From: JAHCHG01 sp041394845
GTDB taxonomy: Bacteria; Acidobacteriota; Blastocatellia; Pyrinomonadales; Pyrinomonadaceae
Direction: 5' to 3'
DNA length: 64,000 nt
NCBI GenBank assembly: GCA_041394845.1
Contig: JAWKHL010000001.1
Span: 434,001-498,000, forward strand
Both the position numbers and the translations under genes were made by a program. A model generated the notes under the pieces. That model was not told where the DNA came from. It made no database searches and saw nothing but the letters and a program-made list of their open reading frames with translations. Positions 7,744-16,959 of this stretch are shown here, piece after piece. Within the stretch, counting starts at the first letter, position 1. Each line of letters starts with the position of its first letter.

Positions 7744-9525
7744 TTAAAAAGACCAGAAGTACGGAATCAGAAAAGTGGCGGCGATCCACAGGAGGATGTT
7801 AAGAGGCGTGCCGACGCGCAGAAAATCGGCGAAGCGGTACTGGCCGGGACCGTAGATCAGAGTATTGGTCTGGTATCCGACCGGCGTCATAAAACTGGCC
7901 GAGGCGGCGACCATCACCGCGATCAGAAAGGGGCGCGGGCTGGCTCCGACCGAATGGGCGGTGGCGGTGGCGATCGGGGCCAGAAGGGCGGCCGTCGCGT
8001 TGTTGGACATCACCCCGGTCAAAAGCGACGTTATCAGAAAAAACACCGAAACCAGAGCGACATTGCCGCCCCAACCCCCGATTACTTCCACCAGATTGGT
8101 CGATACCAGACGAGCGGCGCCGGAATTTTCGAGAGCGATGCCGAGCGTTAAGACTCCGGCCAAAAGGAAGATGATCCGCCACTCGATGGCTTTGTAGGCT
8201 TCTTCGATGGTTATGCACCCGATCAGGATCAGCAGAACCGAGCCGACGATCGAACTGACGACGATCTCCGCCAAATTCAGAGTGGCTGCGAGGATTACGC
8301 CCAAAACGATGATCAGGGCCGGAATCAGTTTTCGTTTGCGAAATCCTTCCCGTTCGATGGCTGAGATGACCATAAACGATGGATTCTGCCGGAGTTTTTC
8401 GTAGTGATCGGTCTTGACCTCCAAAAGCAGAACATCGCCGGCGTTGAACTTGGTGTCGGAAAGCTTTTCGCGCATCAGTTTGCCCCGGTGCCGGAGGGCC
8501 AGCACGGTGGCGCCGAAGATGTCGCGAAACTTCAACTCTTTCAGCGACTTATTGATAAAATAAGAATTCAGCGCGACCACCACCTCGACCAGCTTGGTGT
8601 CTTTGGTTTCAATGTCCTCGTCGTGCCATTTGAAACGGGGTTTGAGCTGAACCCCTTCGCGTTCGCGGATCTTTTTGAATTTTTCCAGATCGCACCGAAT
8701 CCGCAGGACATCTCCGGCCTGAAGCACTACTTCGGGCAGGGGAACGTTGATTATCTCGTTCTTTCGCTGAATGCCGATAATGGCGATATCAATGTCTTTG
8801 ACCAGCGGCGCGTCCTTGATGGCGTGGCCGACCGAGGACGAGTTGGGGAGGAGAACGATCTCGGTGATGTATTCCTGAAGCGAAAAGCTTTCGATCAGAT
8901 CGCCCTCGCTCCTTCGGTCCGGGATCAGGCGAATCCCGACCGTCAGCATATAGATCGTCCCGATGGCGAAAAGAGTGATGCCCAGCGGGGCGAACTCGAA
9001 CATCGAAAACGGGGGTTGGCCGTCATGTTCGGCGATCGAACTGACCAGAATATTGGTTGACGTGCCGATCAGGGTGCAGACTCCGCCGAACATCGAGGCG
9101 AACGACATCGGCATCAGCAGTTTCGAGGTGCTGGCCCGAATGTCCTTGGCCACGGCCAACAGGATCGGGATAAAAATGGCGACCACCGGGGTGTTGTTGA
9201 TAAAGGCCGAGAAGAAAGCGACGGCCAGCATGACCGTAATAAGTCCGAGCCAGTAGCTTTTGCGAAAAAGATCCGAAGTGATCTTGCCCAGATAGCTAAC
9301 CGCTCCGGTCTTAAAGAGCGCGGCGCTGATGACGAACATCGCCCCGACCGTGATGGTGGCTTTGTTGCTGAAGCCCGAAATTCCCTGTTCCGGAGTAATG
9401 ATGCCGGAAATCAGCAGTATCGCCATCACAACGATCGCCACCACATCGACCGAAAGTTTTTCGGTGGCGAACAAAATGACGGCGAAAACGGCCACGGCAA
9501 TAACGAGGACAATCTCAAAGTTCAT
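7744..9525 (-). CDS. SLC13/DASS-family permease with two TrkA-C domains
   Basis: This 593-residue inner-membrane protein has two bundles of hydrophobic helices around a soluble insert. The first bundle contains the family's INNTPVVAIFIPILLAV and GTSTNILVSS motifs. The second has MSNNATAALLAPIA and MTPVGYQTNTLIYGPG, the paired substrate/Na+ hairpin motifs. Between them (residues about 205-390) are two TrkA-C/RCK_C-like domains (LLPNSSSVGHAIKDAPLVKD and VALNSYFINKSLKELKF). This layout belongs to the large bacterial SLC13 group predicted to import sulfate, dicarboxylates or similar anions with Na+. Given the sulfur genes 25 kb away, sulfate is a possibility, but nothing in the sequence decides the substrate. 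Confidence 0.9.
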   Translation of the reverse strand: MNFEIVLVIAVAVFAVILFATEKLSVDVVAIVVMAILLISGIITPEQGISGFSNKATITVGAMFVISAALFKTGAVSYLGKITSDLFRKSYWLGLITVMLAVAFFSAFINNTPVVAIFIPILLAVAKDIRASTSKLLMPMSFASMFGGVCTLIGTSTNILVSSIAEHDGQPPFSMFEFAPLGITLFAIGTIYMLTVGIRLIPDRRSEGDLIESFSLQEYITEIVLLPNSSSVGHAIKDAPLVKDIDIAIIGIQRKNEIINVPLPEVVLQAGDVLRIRCDLEKFKKIREREGVQLKPRFKWHDEDIETKDTKLVEVVVALNSYFINKSLKELKFRDIFGATVLALRHRGKLMREKLSDTKFNAGDVLLLEVKTDHYEKLRQNPSFMVISAIEREGFRKRKLIPALIIVLGVILAATLNLAEIVVSSIVGSVLLILIGCITIEEAYKAIEWRIIFLLAGVLTLGIALENSGAARLVSTNLVEVIGGWGGNVALVSVFFLITSLLTGVMSNNATAALLAPIATATAHSVGASPRPFLIAVMVAASASFMTPVGYQTNTLIYGPGQYRFADFLRVGTPLNILLWIAATFLIPYFWSF

Positions 9526-9991
9526 CTTGTTTACTCAAAAAAATAAAGTAGGAGAAATAAGGGGCAGCCGACAGCTTAAAACGTTTTTCGGACAAAAAGG
9601 GCCGGACAAAGTTTTTTAAAGCAACATCTGTGGTGCCGGATTTGCGCCTTCGGTTTTGTAAATTATGTAAGGTATTATAGTTAAATTTGAAGAGGAAGCA
9701 ATAATTTTTCGAAAAACAATCCGGTCGTGCGATCAAAAGAGGGCCGGGGCGAGCCGTCCGGACGGGACCGGAAGATCGGGACTGAGATCGAAGTTTGTTG
9801 GGTGAAAAAACAAAGAAAGGGATGAGCGAAACCTCATCCCTTCCCGGTACCTCATTTTTTTCGATGCTGGCAGACCAACACCTAAAGACTCAAATGCGGC
9901 GGACTATTTACAAATTCTGGTTTTCCTGAGCTGGTAAAAAAATATCCTCCAACCGGTCGCCGCTTTACCGAAATCCAAAAATAAGAGTCAT
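9526..9991. other. intergenic region without a gene; terminator inside
   Basis: This 466-base gap lies upstream of the permease gene and downstream of a small membrane-protein gene, both on the minus strand. It must hold the permease promoter. The only clear signal is the terminator at 9800-9842. An ORF of 73 codons starting at 9736 overlaps the permease start and shows no protein-like features. Confidence 0.6.
9800..9842 (-). terminator. intrinsic terminator (minus strand)
   Basis: The stem AAGGGATGAG / CTCATCCCTT (9817-9826 with 9833-9842) is followed on the minus strand by TTTGTTTTTTC. It would end transcripts coming from the small gene at 9992-10189. Confidence 0.8.
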
Positions 9992-10189
9992 TTATTCGGT
10001 AATATGTATATCTTCGGTCTTATTTACTCTGCCGGTCAGAAACATTGCTCCCAACCCTATGGCTACAATCAGCAAAATAACGGCTAAAATAAGCAAAAAT
10101 GTCTGCCCGTTATGTTGAAATTGCCAAAAAGAAACCCCAGCACCAATAGCAGAAATTAATGCTAATGCACCTATCAGCATATCTTTCAT
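9992..10189 (-). CDS. small membrane protein with two transmembrane helices
   Basis: This 65-residue protein is not recognised. It has two hydrophobic segments (MLIGALALISAIGAGVSFW and FLLILAVILLIVAIGLGAMF) joined by a short polar turn (QFQHNGQT), with a charged tail (GRVNKTEDIHITE). GGAGG lies eight bases before the ATG, which supports real translation. It is a single-gene unit with a terminator 150 bases downstream. The function is unknown; an inner-membrane accessory or stress peptide is a guess only. Confidence 0.7.
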   Translation of the reverse strand: MKDMLIGALALISAIGAGVSFWQFQHNGQTFLLILAVILLIVAIGLGAMFLTGRVNKTEDIHITE

Positions 10190-10425
10190 AAACGTTCCTC
10201 CAATTTTATTGAATAGGGTTAAAATTTACGAAGTGTCGCAACTCGCTTCTTTTACTCAATTATTTAGAAAAATCAAGCATTTGAGGCGGGTCTGCAAACT
10301 TACAAACTACTTATTTTATAATGCACTTAATAGTAACTCTATCACCATAAAAAGGCAAGAAAATAATTAGTTGGGCATAAAAGCCGGAGGATGTTTATAT
10401 GGGAACGGGGGCGCTTCTTTTCCGG

Positions 10426-10653
10426 TTAGGCCGCCGTTTCAAACAAGCTCAAAATCTTCTTTCCTTCGCTCGAACGGGGATCGATGGTGCGCAGATGAAT
10501 CGGCCCCTGCATCTCCCAGATCGCCGTTACGGCTCCTTCCTTTTCAACCGCGTGATACGAAATCTCATCGGTATTCGATGTTGTTCCCTCGGTATTTTGA
10601 TTTGTTTCGGCATTTGTTTCTTCGGTTGCCGTTACGGTTCCATTTTCTGACAT
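10426..10653 (-). CDS. small acidic hypothetical protein
   Basis: This 75-residue protein has a disordered Thr/Asn/Glu-rich N-terminal half (TVTATEETNAETNQNTEG). A more ordered C-terminal part of about 45 residues (AVTAIWEMQGPIHLRTIDPR) looks like a small beta-rich fold. AAGGAG lies about 11 bases before the ATG, favouring a real gene. There is no signal peptide or membrane segment. The family is not recognised. It lies about 130 bases upstream of the serine hydrolase gene's 3' end on the same strand, so no operon is evident. Confidence 0.6.
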   Translation of the reverse strand: MSENGTVTATEETNAETNQNTEGTTSNTDEISYHAVEKEGAVTAIWEMQGPIHLRTIDPRSSEGKKILSLFETAA

Positions 10654-10781
10654 CTATTGTGTAGTTCTCCTTAAAATATGTTGGTTTTTTTCTAATAAAT
10701 TATTAATAGAGACAAATTTTGACATAATCGACAAAAGTTGTCGAGGCAAATTCAAAAATTATCCGGCGTTCGTCCGGCGGC

Positions 10782-12389
10782 TTAATTTTTCCTCTGGAAT
10801 TTCAGCTCGTAAAACCAGAAGTCATTGTTCGGCTGGTCGATCTCCAGATTTTCCGGTTTTCCGTCTTTTCCGATCTTGAAGATGACGAAACCGGGCGGAA
10901 AATTATAATTAACCGACGATCGCCAGTGGATGCGGAAGGTGTCGTAATGCCAGTGTTCGAGGTCGGCCACGAAATTCGGAGCCGGGAGCAGGCGCAGAAC
11001 CAGACGGCCGTTTTCTTCCGAAACGGTGGCGTCGCCGTAAAGCTGATCCGAAAAGGTTGCAGCGAAATCTTTCAGCGGAATGGTCGTTTTCGTGCCCGTA
11101 ATCCGCGCCTCTTCGGTCTTTTTCCATTCATCGGCCTGGCGAGCCTCGCCGCGTTTGGAATTGCTCAGGAATTCCGCGTTCCAGTCGCGGGGTTCGGCGT
11201 CCAGAAAGACGTCGAAGATCTTGTACTGCAAAATGGTCGGAACCGGGTTTTCGCTGTTGGTCAACACTATCAGGCCGAGGTTTTCTTCCGGCATCAAAGC
11301 CGTTCGGGAGATCATTCCGTCGAGGCCGCCGCCGTGCGAAATGGCCTTGCGGCCGCGATAATCCCAGACGTTCCAACCGAGACCGTAGGCGTTGAAATGG
11401 CGCGAAGGAATGTTTTCGCTCGCTCTTTCGCTGATCGGCAGAAAGATCGCCGGTTGCCACATCTCCCAGGAATTTTCCCGGCTGAAAATCCTTTTGCCCT
11501 CGAATTCTCCGCGCCCGAGTTGAAGCCGGATCCAGCGAGAGATGTCGGCCACTGACGAATTGAGTCCGGCCGCCGCCGCCGCGCTGTCGACGTTCCCGCG
11601 ATGGAGGACGTGCATTCCTTTTCCGCCGGATTCGTTGTGAGGAAAAGCCGCATTATCCTTGATGTCCTTGATGCTGGTCGTCGTCCGGTTCATTCCTATC
11701 GGCCGCAAAATTCTTTCCTTGACGAATTCGCCCCACGATTTTCCGGAAACCTTTTCGATGATCCGGCCGGCCGCCATGAACATCAGATTTTGATAGCCGA
11801 ACCCGGCGCGAAAACCCCGGACCGGTTTCAGATACTGAAGCCGCCGGAGAACCTCGTCGGTCGAATAGGTCGTCTCGTACCAGAGCAGGTCGCCGCTGAA
11901 GGTGTCGAGCCCGACGCGATGCGACACCAGATCGCGGATCGTCAGGTCTTCGGTTACGTAAGGCGCGTAAAGCCGGAATTCGGGCAGGTATTTCGAAACC
12001 TTGTCGTCCCAGCCGCCGATCTTTTTCTCATCGATCAAAATCGCCAGACTGGCCGTCGTAAAGGCCTTGGAGTTCGAGGCGATGGCGAACAGAGTGTTTT
12101 CATCGACCCCGTCATCAGTGCCGAGTTTCTGAACGCCGTAGCCTTTGGCCAGAACGACCTTGTCGTCCTTGACGATGGCGAGGGCCATCCCCGGAACATT
12201 CCAGTCCTTGCGCGCCTGTTCGGCGTAAGCGTCTATCTCATCCAGTTTTTCCTGAAGACGCGATTTTCCGGTTCCGACAGTCGGGGCTATATGACCCTGA
12301 CCATCGGGCCGGAGTGTTTGAGCCAAGCCGGAAAAGGGAAAAACTAGCAGGATCAAAAGCAGACCTGTGCGCAGAAGATTGTTTTTCAT
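10782..12389 (-). CDS. secreted serine hydrolase, class C beta-lactamase fold
   Basis: This 535-residue protein begins with a signal peptide (MKNNLLRTGLLLILLVFPFS). The beta-lactamase/penicillin-binding fold has all three motifs: SNSK (S105-xx-K108, nucleophile and base), a tyrosine motif in FGYQNLMF, and HGGG in KAISHGGGLDGMISR in place of KTG. The C-terminal 150 residues form a DUF3471-like beta domain. Members include EstB-type esterases, D-aminopeptidases and AmpC-like enzymes. HGG rather than KTG favours an esterase or peptidase over a true beta-lactamase. I use the internal ATG at 12389; an upstream in-frame start at 12434 would precede the signal peptide. It acts in the periplasm or outside the cell. 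Confidence 0.9.
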   Translation of the reverse strand: MKNNLLRTGLLLILLVFPFSGLAQTLRPDGQGHIAPTVGTGKSRLQEKLDEIDAYAEQARKDWNVPGMALAIVKDDKVVLAKGYGVQKLGTDDGVDENTLFAIASNSKAFTTASLAILIDEKKIGGWDDKVSKYLPEFRLYAPYVTEDLTIRDLVSHRVGLDTFSGDLLWYETTYSTDEVLRRLQYLKPVRGFRAGFGYQNLMFMAAGRIIEKVSGKSWGEFVKERILRPIGMNRTTTSIKDIKDNAAFPHNESGGKGMHVLHRGNVDSAAAAAGLNSSVADISRWIRLQLGRGEFEGKRIFSRENSWEMWQPAIFLPISERASENIPSRHFNAYGLGWNVWDYRGRKAISHGGGLDGMISRTALMPEENLGLIVLTNSENPVPTILQYKIFDVFLDAEPRDWNAEFLSNSKRGEARQADEWKKTEEARITGTKTTIPLKDFAATFSDQLYGDATVSEENGRLVLRLLPAPNFVADLEHWHYDTFRIHWRSSVNYNFPPGFVIFKIGKDGKPENLEIDQPNNDFWFYELKFQRKN

Positions 12390-12454
12390 ATGTAAAATTT
12401 TCAGAATTTGATTTTTGGAGATACAGATTAACACAAAAGTGAGGGAAGGGAGAA

Positions 12455-12543
12455 AGAGGGTTTTAGATTTCAGATTTCAAATCTCATATTTAAGAAAATG
12501 AAAAATAAATCCGCAATCTGAAATCTAAAACCCAAAATCCAAA
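12455..12543. repeat. word-type inverted repeat (GATTTCA / TGAAATC)
   Basis: Words TTTTAGATTTCAGATTTCAA (near 12460-12479) face AATCTGAAATCTAAAACCCA (near 12516-12535) across a short AT-rich centre. The right side reaches the stop of the VCBS-repeat gene at 12544. Confidence 0.75.
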
Positions 12544-13986
12544 TCATTCCGCCAGATAACCGCTCGGTGCGGGCACGTCTTCGGCGGTTCCGAATGAGAC
12601 GATGGTAAAACCGCCGTCGGAGCTTCTGAGAATGTACCAGACGCCGTCCCGATAGATCGAGATGTCGGTTTTGCCGTCGCCGTCGAAATCAGCCGGGGCG
12701 GGACGGTCGGTTGAGGCTCCGAACTGGGCGGCGGTAAATCCGTCGCGGCTTCTGAGGATGTACCAGGTTCCGTCGGTCGGCCGCCAGACGGCGATGTCGG
12801 TTTTGCCGTCGCTGTCGTAATCGCCCTGCACCGGACGGTCGCCGTCAAGACCGAAACCGGTGATTATAAATCCGTTGTCGGAACTTTTCCAGATGTACCA
12901 GACGCCGGTCGAAGGCCGCCAGACGGCGATGTCGGTTTTGCCGTCCCCGTCATAATCGCCCTGCGCGATCTTGTCGGTCGAGACGCCGAACTGGCGAATG
13001 TCGGCGTTGCCGTCGGAACTTCTGAGGATGTACCAAACGCCGGTCGAAGGCCGCCAGACGGCCAGATCGGATTTGAGATCGCCGTCGTAATCGCCGACCA
13101 CCGGAACGTCGCCGTCGGCTCCGAACTGCGTGATGATGAAACCGCCCGTGCTTTTCAAGACGAACCAGACGCCGGTCGAGGGGCGAAAAACCGCGAAGTC
13201 GCTCTTTCCGTCCCCGTCGTAATCGCCGGATGCGACCTTATCGCCGTCGGCCCCGAACTGAACGGCCTGAAAATTTCCGTCGGTGCTGTTCAAGGAATAC
13301 CAGACGCCGGTCGAGGGCCGGAAGACCGAGATGTCGCTTTGGCCGTCGGCATCGAAATTGGTGATGGCGCTTCCGGAAAGGGTTGCGGTCGAGGTGGTGT
13401 AAATCAGATCTCCCGAAGGAACACCGTTCGAATCGGCCGCGTTTCCGGCGGCGTAAAAGCTGACCTTGCCGGCTCTGGTGGCCGGAGTGTTCCAGGTAAA
13501 GGTCCAGGATTTTGAGCCGAAAGTGGTCGGCGTTACCCCGTCCGAAGTGTGTTCGATGTAGGTGCGCAGTTGGCCGCCGACCAGACCCGGAACGGTTTGC
13601 AGTTGCTGGGGCATCTGTCCCGGCAAAGTGTAGGTGCCGACCTGTTTGCCCTCGGAGTCGATGGCCGTCATTTGAAATCCGTAGATGACGGCGTTTTCGT
13701 CGCTGACCGTCACCGTGATGGGAATCTGCTGGTTGGGAAGATAATTGGCCGGCAAACCCGCGATCTGAATGTTTCCGGTTCCGCTGTTGACCGGGAAATC
13801 TCCGTGACAGGCCGTGCAGTTCGATTCGCCCGGCGCACCGGTGTGGGATTCGGTCGGCCCCGAAGCCGAGGCCCGGACTTTTTGATATTCGGGCGAAACC
13901 CTGAAAAAACCGAAAGCGGCTAAAACAAGAGCGCATCCGATGACCGATAGTTTGAGACGGATTATTTGACGGGAATGCCGGTCCAT
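12544..13986 (-). CDS. secreted CxxCH protein with six C-terminal VCBS repeats
   Basis: This 480-residue exported protein starts with an N-terminal membrane/signal segment (LKLSVIGCALVLAAFGFF). A Reeler-like, choice-of-anchor-V-type domain follows (about residues 45-210). It opens with CTACH, a c-type haem-binding or metal motif, preceded by SHTGAPGESN. Residues about 215-475 are six repeats of about 45 residues around GDYDGDGKTDIAVWRPSTG and WYILRSSDG. The DxDGDGxxD loops should bind Ca2+, and the repeats probably close a beta-propeller. The ATG at 13986 has AAAGGAGT nine bases upstream; an in-frame start 25 codons earlier lacks one. The same six-repeat module ends the M36 protease at 16960-21054. 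Confidence 0.85.
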   Translation of the reverse strand: MDRHSRQIIRLKLSVIGCALVLAAFGFFRVSPEYQKVRASASGPTESHTGAPGESNCTACHGDFPVNSGTGNIQIAGLPANYLPNQQIPITVTVSDENAVIYGFQMTAIDSEGKQVGTYTLPGQMPQQLQTVPGLVGGQLRTYIEHTSDGVTPTTFGSKSWTFTWNTPATRAGKVSFYAAGNAADSNGVPSGDLIYTTSTATLSGSAITNFDADGQSDISVFRPSTGVWYSLNSTDGNFQAVQFGADGDKVASGDYDGDGKSDFAVFRPSTGVWFVLKSTGGFIITQFGADGDVPVVGDYDGDLKSDLAVWRPSTGVWYILRSSDGNADIRQFGVSTDKIAQGDYDGDGKTDIAVWRPSTGVWYIWKSSDNGFIITGFGLDGDRPVQGDYDSDGKTDIAVWRPTDGTWYILRSRDGFTAAQFGASTDRPAPADFDGDGKTDISIYRDGVWYILRSSDGGFTIVSFGTAEDVPAPSGYLAE

Positions 13987-14250
13987 AATTTTGTTACTCC
14001 TTTGAAAAACTTTGAATGATCGGGAAATTTGTCGTTTGTCAGACTTTTTGACGAATGGCAAACCGTAAAAGTCTTAGAAACTGGACTATAATTTAGAAAA
14101 TATGCTTTTGGCCTCGGGGAAGTCAACAGTGTCCGCCCGGATTTCCTTCCCGGAAATCTTTTGGCCAAAGGCCGTGCGATAATATATTCACAAATACTAT
14201 TTAAAATGAAAAAGTCTTGCCGAGATTTTGATTTAAGACGCCGGAAAGTT

Positions 14251-14515
14251 TATGAATAAATACGGTTATTTTCTCCTGGCGGTCAAAATTTTTATTTATC
14301 TTTTCGGTTCGATCGGCGTTTTGTGGACGTTTCTGTTTGGTCAAAGAGGTCGGGTCGGATGTGGTCCTGCTATGCGAGACTGACGCCCGCTGGTGGGGGC
14401 AGGTCGCTTTGCTCAAAAAGGATTACCCGAATTTCGTTGAGAAACCGCAGGAAAACGGATACGGAATCGCCTTGTATTCCCGGCTCGAACTGATCGACCC
14501 ACATCTCGTATCAGT
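14251..14515 (+). pseudogene. endonuclease/exonuclease/phosphatase (EEP) family remnant
   Basis: An ATG at 14251 opens a frame with a hydrophobic helix (YFLLAVKIFIYLFGSIGVLW) that is soon lost. A second frame from about 14337 reads VGSDVVLLCETDARWWGQVA and NGYGIALYSRLELIDP. This matches the start of membrane-anchored EEP-domain proteins (a LLVETD-type motif carrying the metal-binding Glu, then a GMLLYSR-like motif). The joint suggests an internal deletion, and the rest of the domain, with its catalytic His and Asp, is missing. The 3' side runs into word repeats (AATGATAAATGATC) near 14600-14630. Confidence 0.55.
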
Positions 14516-14630
14516 TAACAATTATCATTTGGTCTTTGCCGTCTCCGCTTCCTTTTCTGAAGCGTTTCGGCCTCGACCGGCTCCGATGAGCCAGACTTTT
14601 GATAAATGATCAATGAAAAATGATAAATGA

Positions 14631-16772
14631 TCAGATTTCCCTTCCGACGAAATAAAGCTGGGAATCGAAGGCCGATCCTTTTTCGGACGACGCGGAGACC
14701 ATTTCGTAGGTTCCGTCCGGTTTTAAGATGCGGGCGTTGACGTTGTCTTTTAAGTAAGCGGCCAGAGCCTCGTCCTTGAGATATTTGGCCAGACGTTTGT
14801 CCTTGATCGGGATGACCGCTTCGACCCGCCGGTCGAGATTGCGGTGCATCCAATCGGCGCTGCCGATGAAGATCTCTTCCTTGCCGCCGTTGGCAAAATA
14901 AAAGATGCGGCTGTGTTCGAGGAAACGACCGACGATCGAGACGACCCGGATGTTTTCCGAAAGCCCCTCGATGCCGGGCCTTAAGACGCAGATGCCGCGG
15001 ACGATGAGATCGATCGAGACCCCGACCTGCGACGCCTGATACAGCGCCCGGACGATCTTGTCGTCGGTCAGCGAATTGATCTTGACGATGATCTGCGCGT
15101 CCTTGCCGTTGCGTTTGTTCTTGGTTTCGCGGTTGATCAGTTTGAGCATCCGCTGGCGCAGATTGATCGGCGCCACCAGAATCTGGTGATATTTGGTCTG
15201 GTAGGAATATCCGGTCAGGAAGTTGAACAGATCGCTGGTGTCCTTGCCGATCTCGGCGTCGGCCGTCAAAAGTCCGAGATCCGTGTAGATCTTCGAAGTC
15301 GTCGGGTTGTAATTGCCGGTGGCCATATGGACGTAGCGGCGCAATTCGTCGTTTTCCCGCCGAACGACCAAGGTTACTTTCGAATGGGTCTTCAGCCCGC
15401 GCATCCCGTAAATGACGTGAACTCCTTCGTTTTCCAACTGACGGGCCCATTCGATGTTGTTTTCTTCGTCAAACCGCGCCTTGAGTTCGATCAGCGCGGC
15501 GACCTGTTTCCCGTTGCGGCTGGCCTTGATCAGCGAACGGACGATCGGGGAGTTTTTCCCGGTCCGGTAAAGACAGATCTTGATCGCCCGGACCTGTTCG
15601 TCCTCGGCCGCCGCGTCGATGAAATCCGTCACGGTGTTGTAGGCCGTGTAAGGGTGATGAACCATCACGTCCTGCCTCTTTAAGATCTCGAAGATATTGT
15701 CCGGTTGACGCAGGGCGGCCGGGATCGAATAGGAGATCGGCCGGTCTTTCAGTTCCGGGCGTTCGAGCGAATAGAGCATCATCAGATCGGAGATGTTCAG
15801 AAAACCGTCGATCCGGTAAACGTCATTTTCGGTCAGCCCGATCGAATCGGTGATGTAATCGACCATCTCATCGGGCATCGCCGATTCGACTTCGAGACGG
15901 ACCGGAAAACTGAATCGGCGCAGATGATGAAGTTCTCGCTCCATCGTTCGGAGCAGATCGCCGGCCTCGTCTTCGCGGATCTCGATGTCGGCGTCGCGCG
16001 TGATGCGGAACAAAAACCCCTTATTGGCCACCATGTTGGGGAAAAGCGAGCTGACGTTGGCGGCGACCAGTTCTTCGAGCGGCGTAAAGCGGGTGTTTTC
16101 GGCGTTGACCGGAACGAGGCGCGGGACGTTCGGAGGCAATTTGATGCGAACGAAGCGATTGCTGGTGTAAAGATGCGTCAGCTTGCCGAGTTTGGAACTT
16201 TTTTCCGGTTCGACCAGCAGTCCGATGTTCAGACTGAGATTGGAAATATAGGGAAACGGATGACTTTCATCGACGGCCTGGGGCGTCAGAACGGCAAAGA
16301 CGTTGGTCAGAAAAAAATCGTCGGCCTTTTTTTTCTCGCCGGCGTTCAATGAATCATAAGAGCAGATCTCGATCCCCTTTTTGGTCAATTGTGGCAGGAC
16401 GTCTTCCTGCAGACAGCGCATCTGTTCGACCAGCATCGGACTCAGGCGGCGGCGGATCTCGATCAATTGCTCGGCCGCCGAAAGACCATCGGGCGAAAAC
16501 TCATAAACGCCTTCGGACACCTGTTCCTTGAGACCGGAGACCCGGATCATGAAAAACTCATCGAGGTTGTTGGAGAAGATCGAGAGAAACTTCAGCCTTT
16601 CCAACAATGGATTTTTTTCGTCGAGCGCCTCTTCCAAAACGCGCTTGTTAAATTCGAGCCAGCTCAATTCACGGTTAAAAAGGTAGCGCGGATCATTGAC
16701 CGACAGGGAGATCGGGGTTTTCTCCTTTGGGGCTTCTGCTTGAACTTCTGATTTTTGGACTGTTGGATTCAT
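14631..16772 (-). CDS. ppk1: polyphosphate kinase 1
   Basis: This 713-residue cytoplasmic or membrane-associated enzyme reversibly polymerises the gamma-phosphate of ATP into polyphosphate. The four PPK1 domains are present: the N-terminal helical domain (RELSWLEFNKRVLEEALDEK, NNLDEFFMIRVSGLKEQV), the head domain, and two phospholipase-D-like C-terminal domains. The catalytic region shows YVHMATGNYNPTTSKIYTD, with the His that becomes phosphorylated, and LEHSRIFYFANGGKEEIFIG, with the second conserved His. The length fits the family (about 690-720). ATG 16772 is the most likely start; the open frame upstream translates repeat and terminator sequence. Its own transcript must start downstream of the terminator at 16871-16916. 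Confidence 0.97.
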   Translation of the reverse strand: MNPTVQKSEVQAEAPKEKTPISLSVNDPRYLFNRELSWLEFNKRVLEEALDEKNPLLERLKFLSIFSNNLDEFFMIRVSGLKEQVSEGVYEFSPDGLSAAEQLIEIRRRLSPMLVEQMRCLQEDVLPQLTKKGIEICSYDSLNAGEKKKADDFFLTNVFAVLTPQAVDESHPFPYISNLSLNIGLLVEPEKSSKLGKLTHLYTSNRFVRIKLPPNVPRLVPVNAENTRFTPLEELVAANVSSLFPNMVANKGFLFRITRDADIEIREDEAGDLLRTMERELHHLRRFSFPVRLEVESAMPDEMVDYITDSIGLTENDVYRIDGFLNISDLMMLYSLERPELKDRPISYSIPAALRQPDNIFEILKRQDVMVHHPYTAYNTVTDFIDAAAEDEQVRAIKICLYRTGKNSPIVRSLIKASRNGKQVAALIELKARFDEENNIEWARQLENEGVHVIYGMRGLKTHSKVTLVVRRENDELRRYVHMATGNYNPTTSKIYTDLGLLTADAEIGKDTSDLFNFLTGYSYQTKYHQILVAPINLRQRMLKLINRETKNKRNGKDAQIIVKINSLTDDKIVRALYQASQVGVSIDLIVRGICVLRPGIEGLSENIRVVSIVGRFLEHSRIFYFANGGKEEIFIGSADWMHRNLDRRVEAVIPIKDKRLAKYLKDEALAAYLKDNVNARILKPDGTYEMVSASSEKGSAFDSQLYFVGREI

Positions 16773-16870
16773 ACGATTTTGGATTTCGGATTTCGGATTT
16801 CCGGTTTTGTAACTGAAAGCGCGGATCGGTTGTCCGGGCCATTCCGATTCTTCGTCCGATAAATTTAACA

Positions 16871-16916
16871 AAAAAAGAGGGTGTCCGTCAAAAAATTTTG
16901 ACAAACACCCTCTTTG
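16871..16916 (-). terminator. intrinsic terminator after the M36 protease gene
   Basis: The outer stem AAAGAGGGTGT / ACACCCTCTTT (16875-16885 with 16906-16916) and inner stem GTCAAAA / TTTTGAC give a strong hairpin. On the minus strand it is followed by a T-run (TTTTTTTGTTAAATTTA). Confidence 0.9.
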
Positions 16917-16959
16917 GAAAATGTTGCGGAAACAAGGTTTGCTTCCGCAAGCGTTAGGT

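Noticed and set aside
9840..9990. Possible structured RNA after the small membrane-protein gene
   Set aside because: No riboswitch core or consistent stem set could be recognised beyond the terminator hairpin.
10782..12389. True beta-lactamase resistance gene
   Set aside because: SxxK is present, but the KTG position reads HGG and a DUF3471-like domain is attached, which favours an esterase or peptidase-type serine hydrolase.
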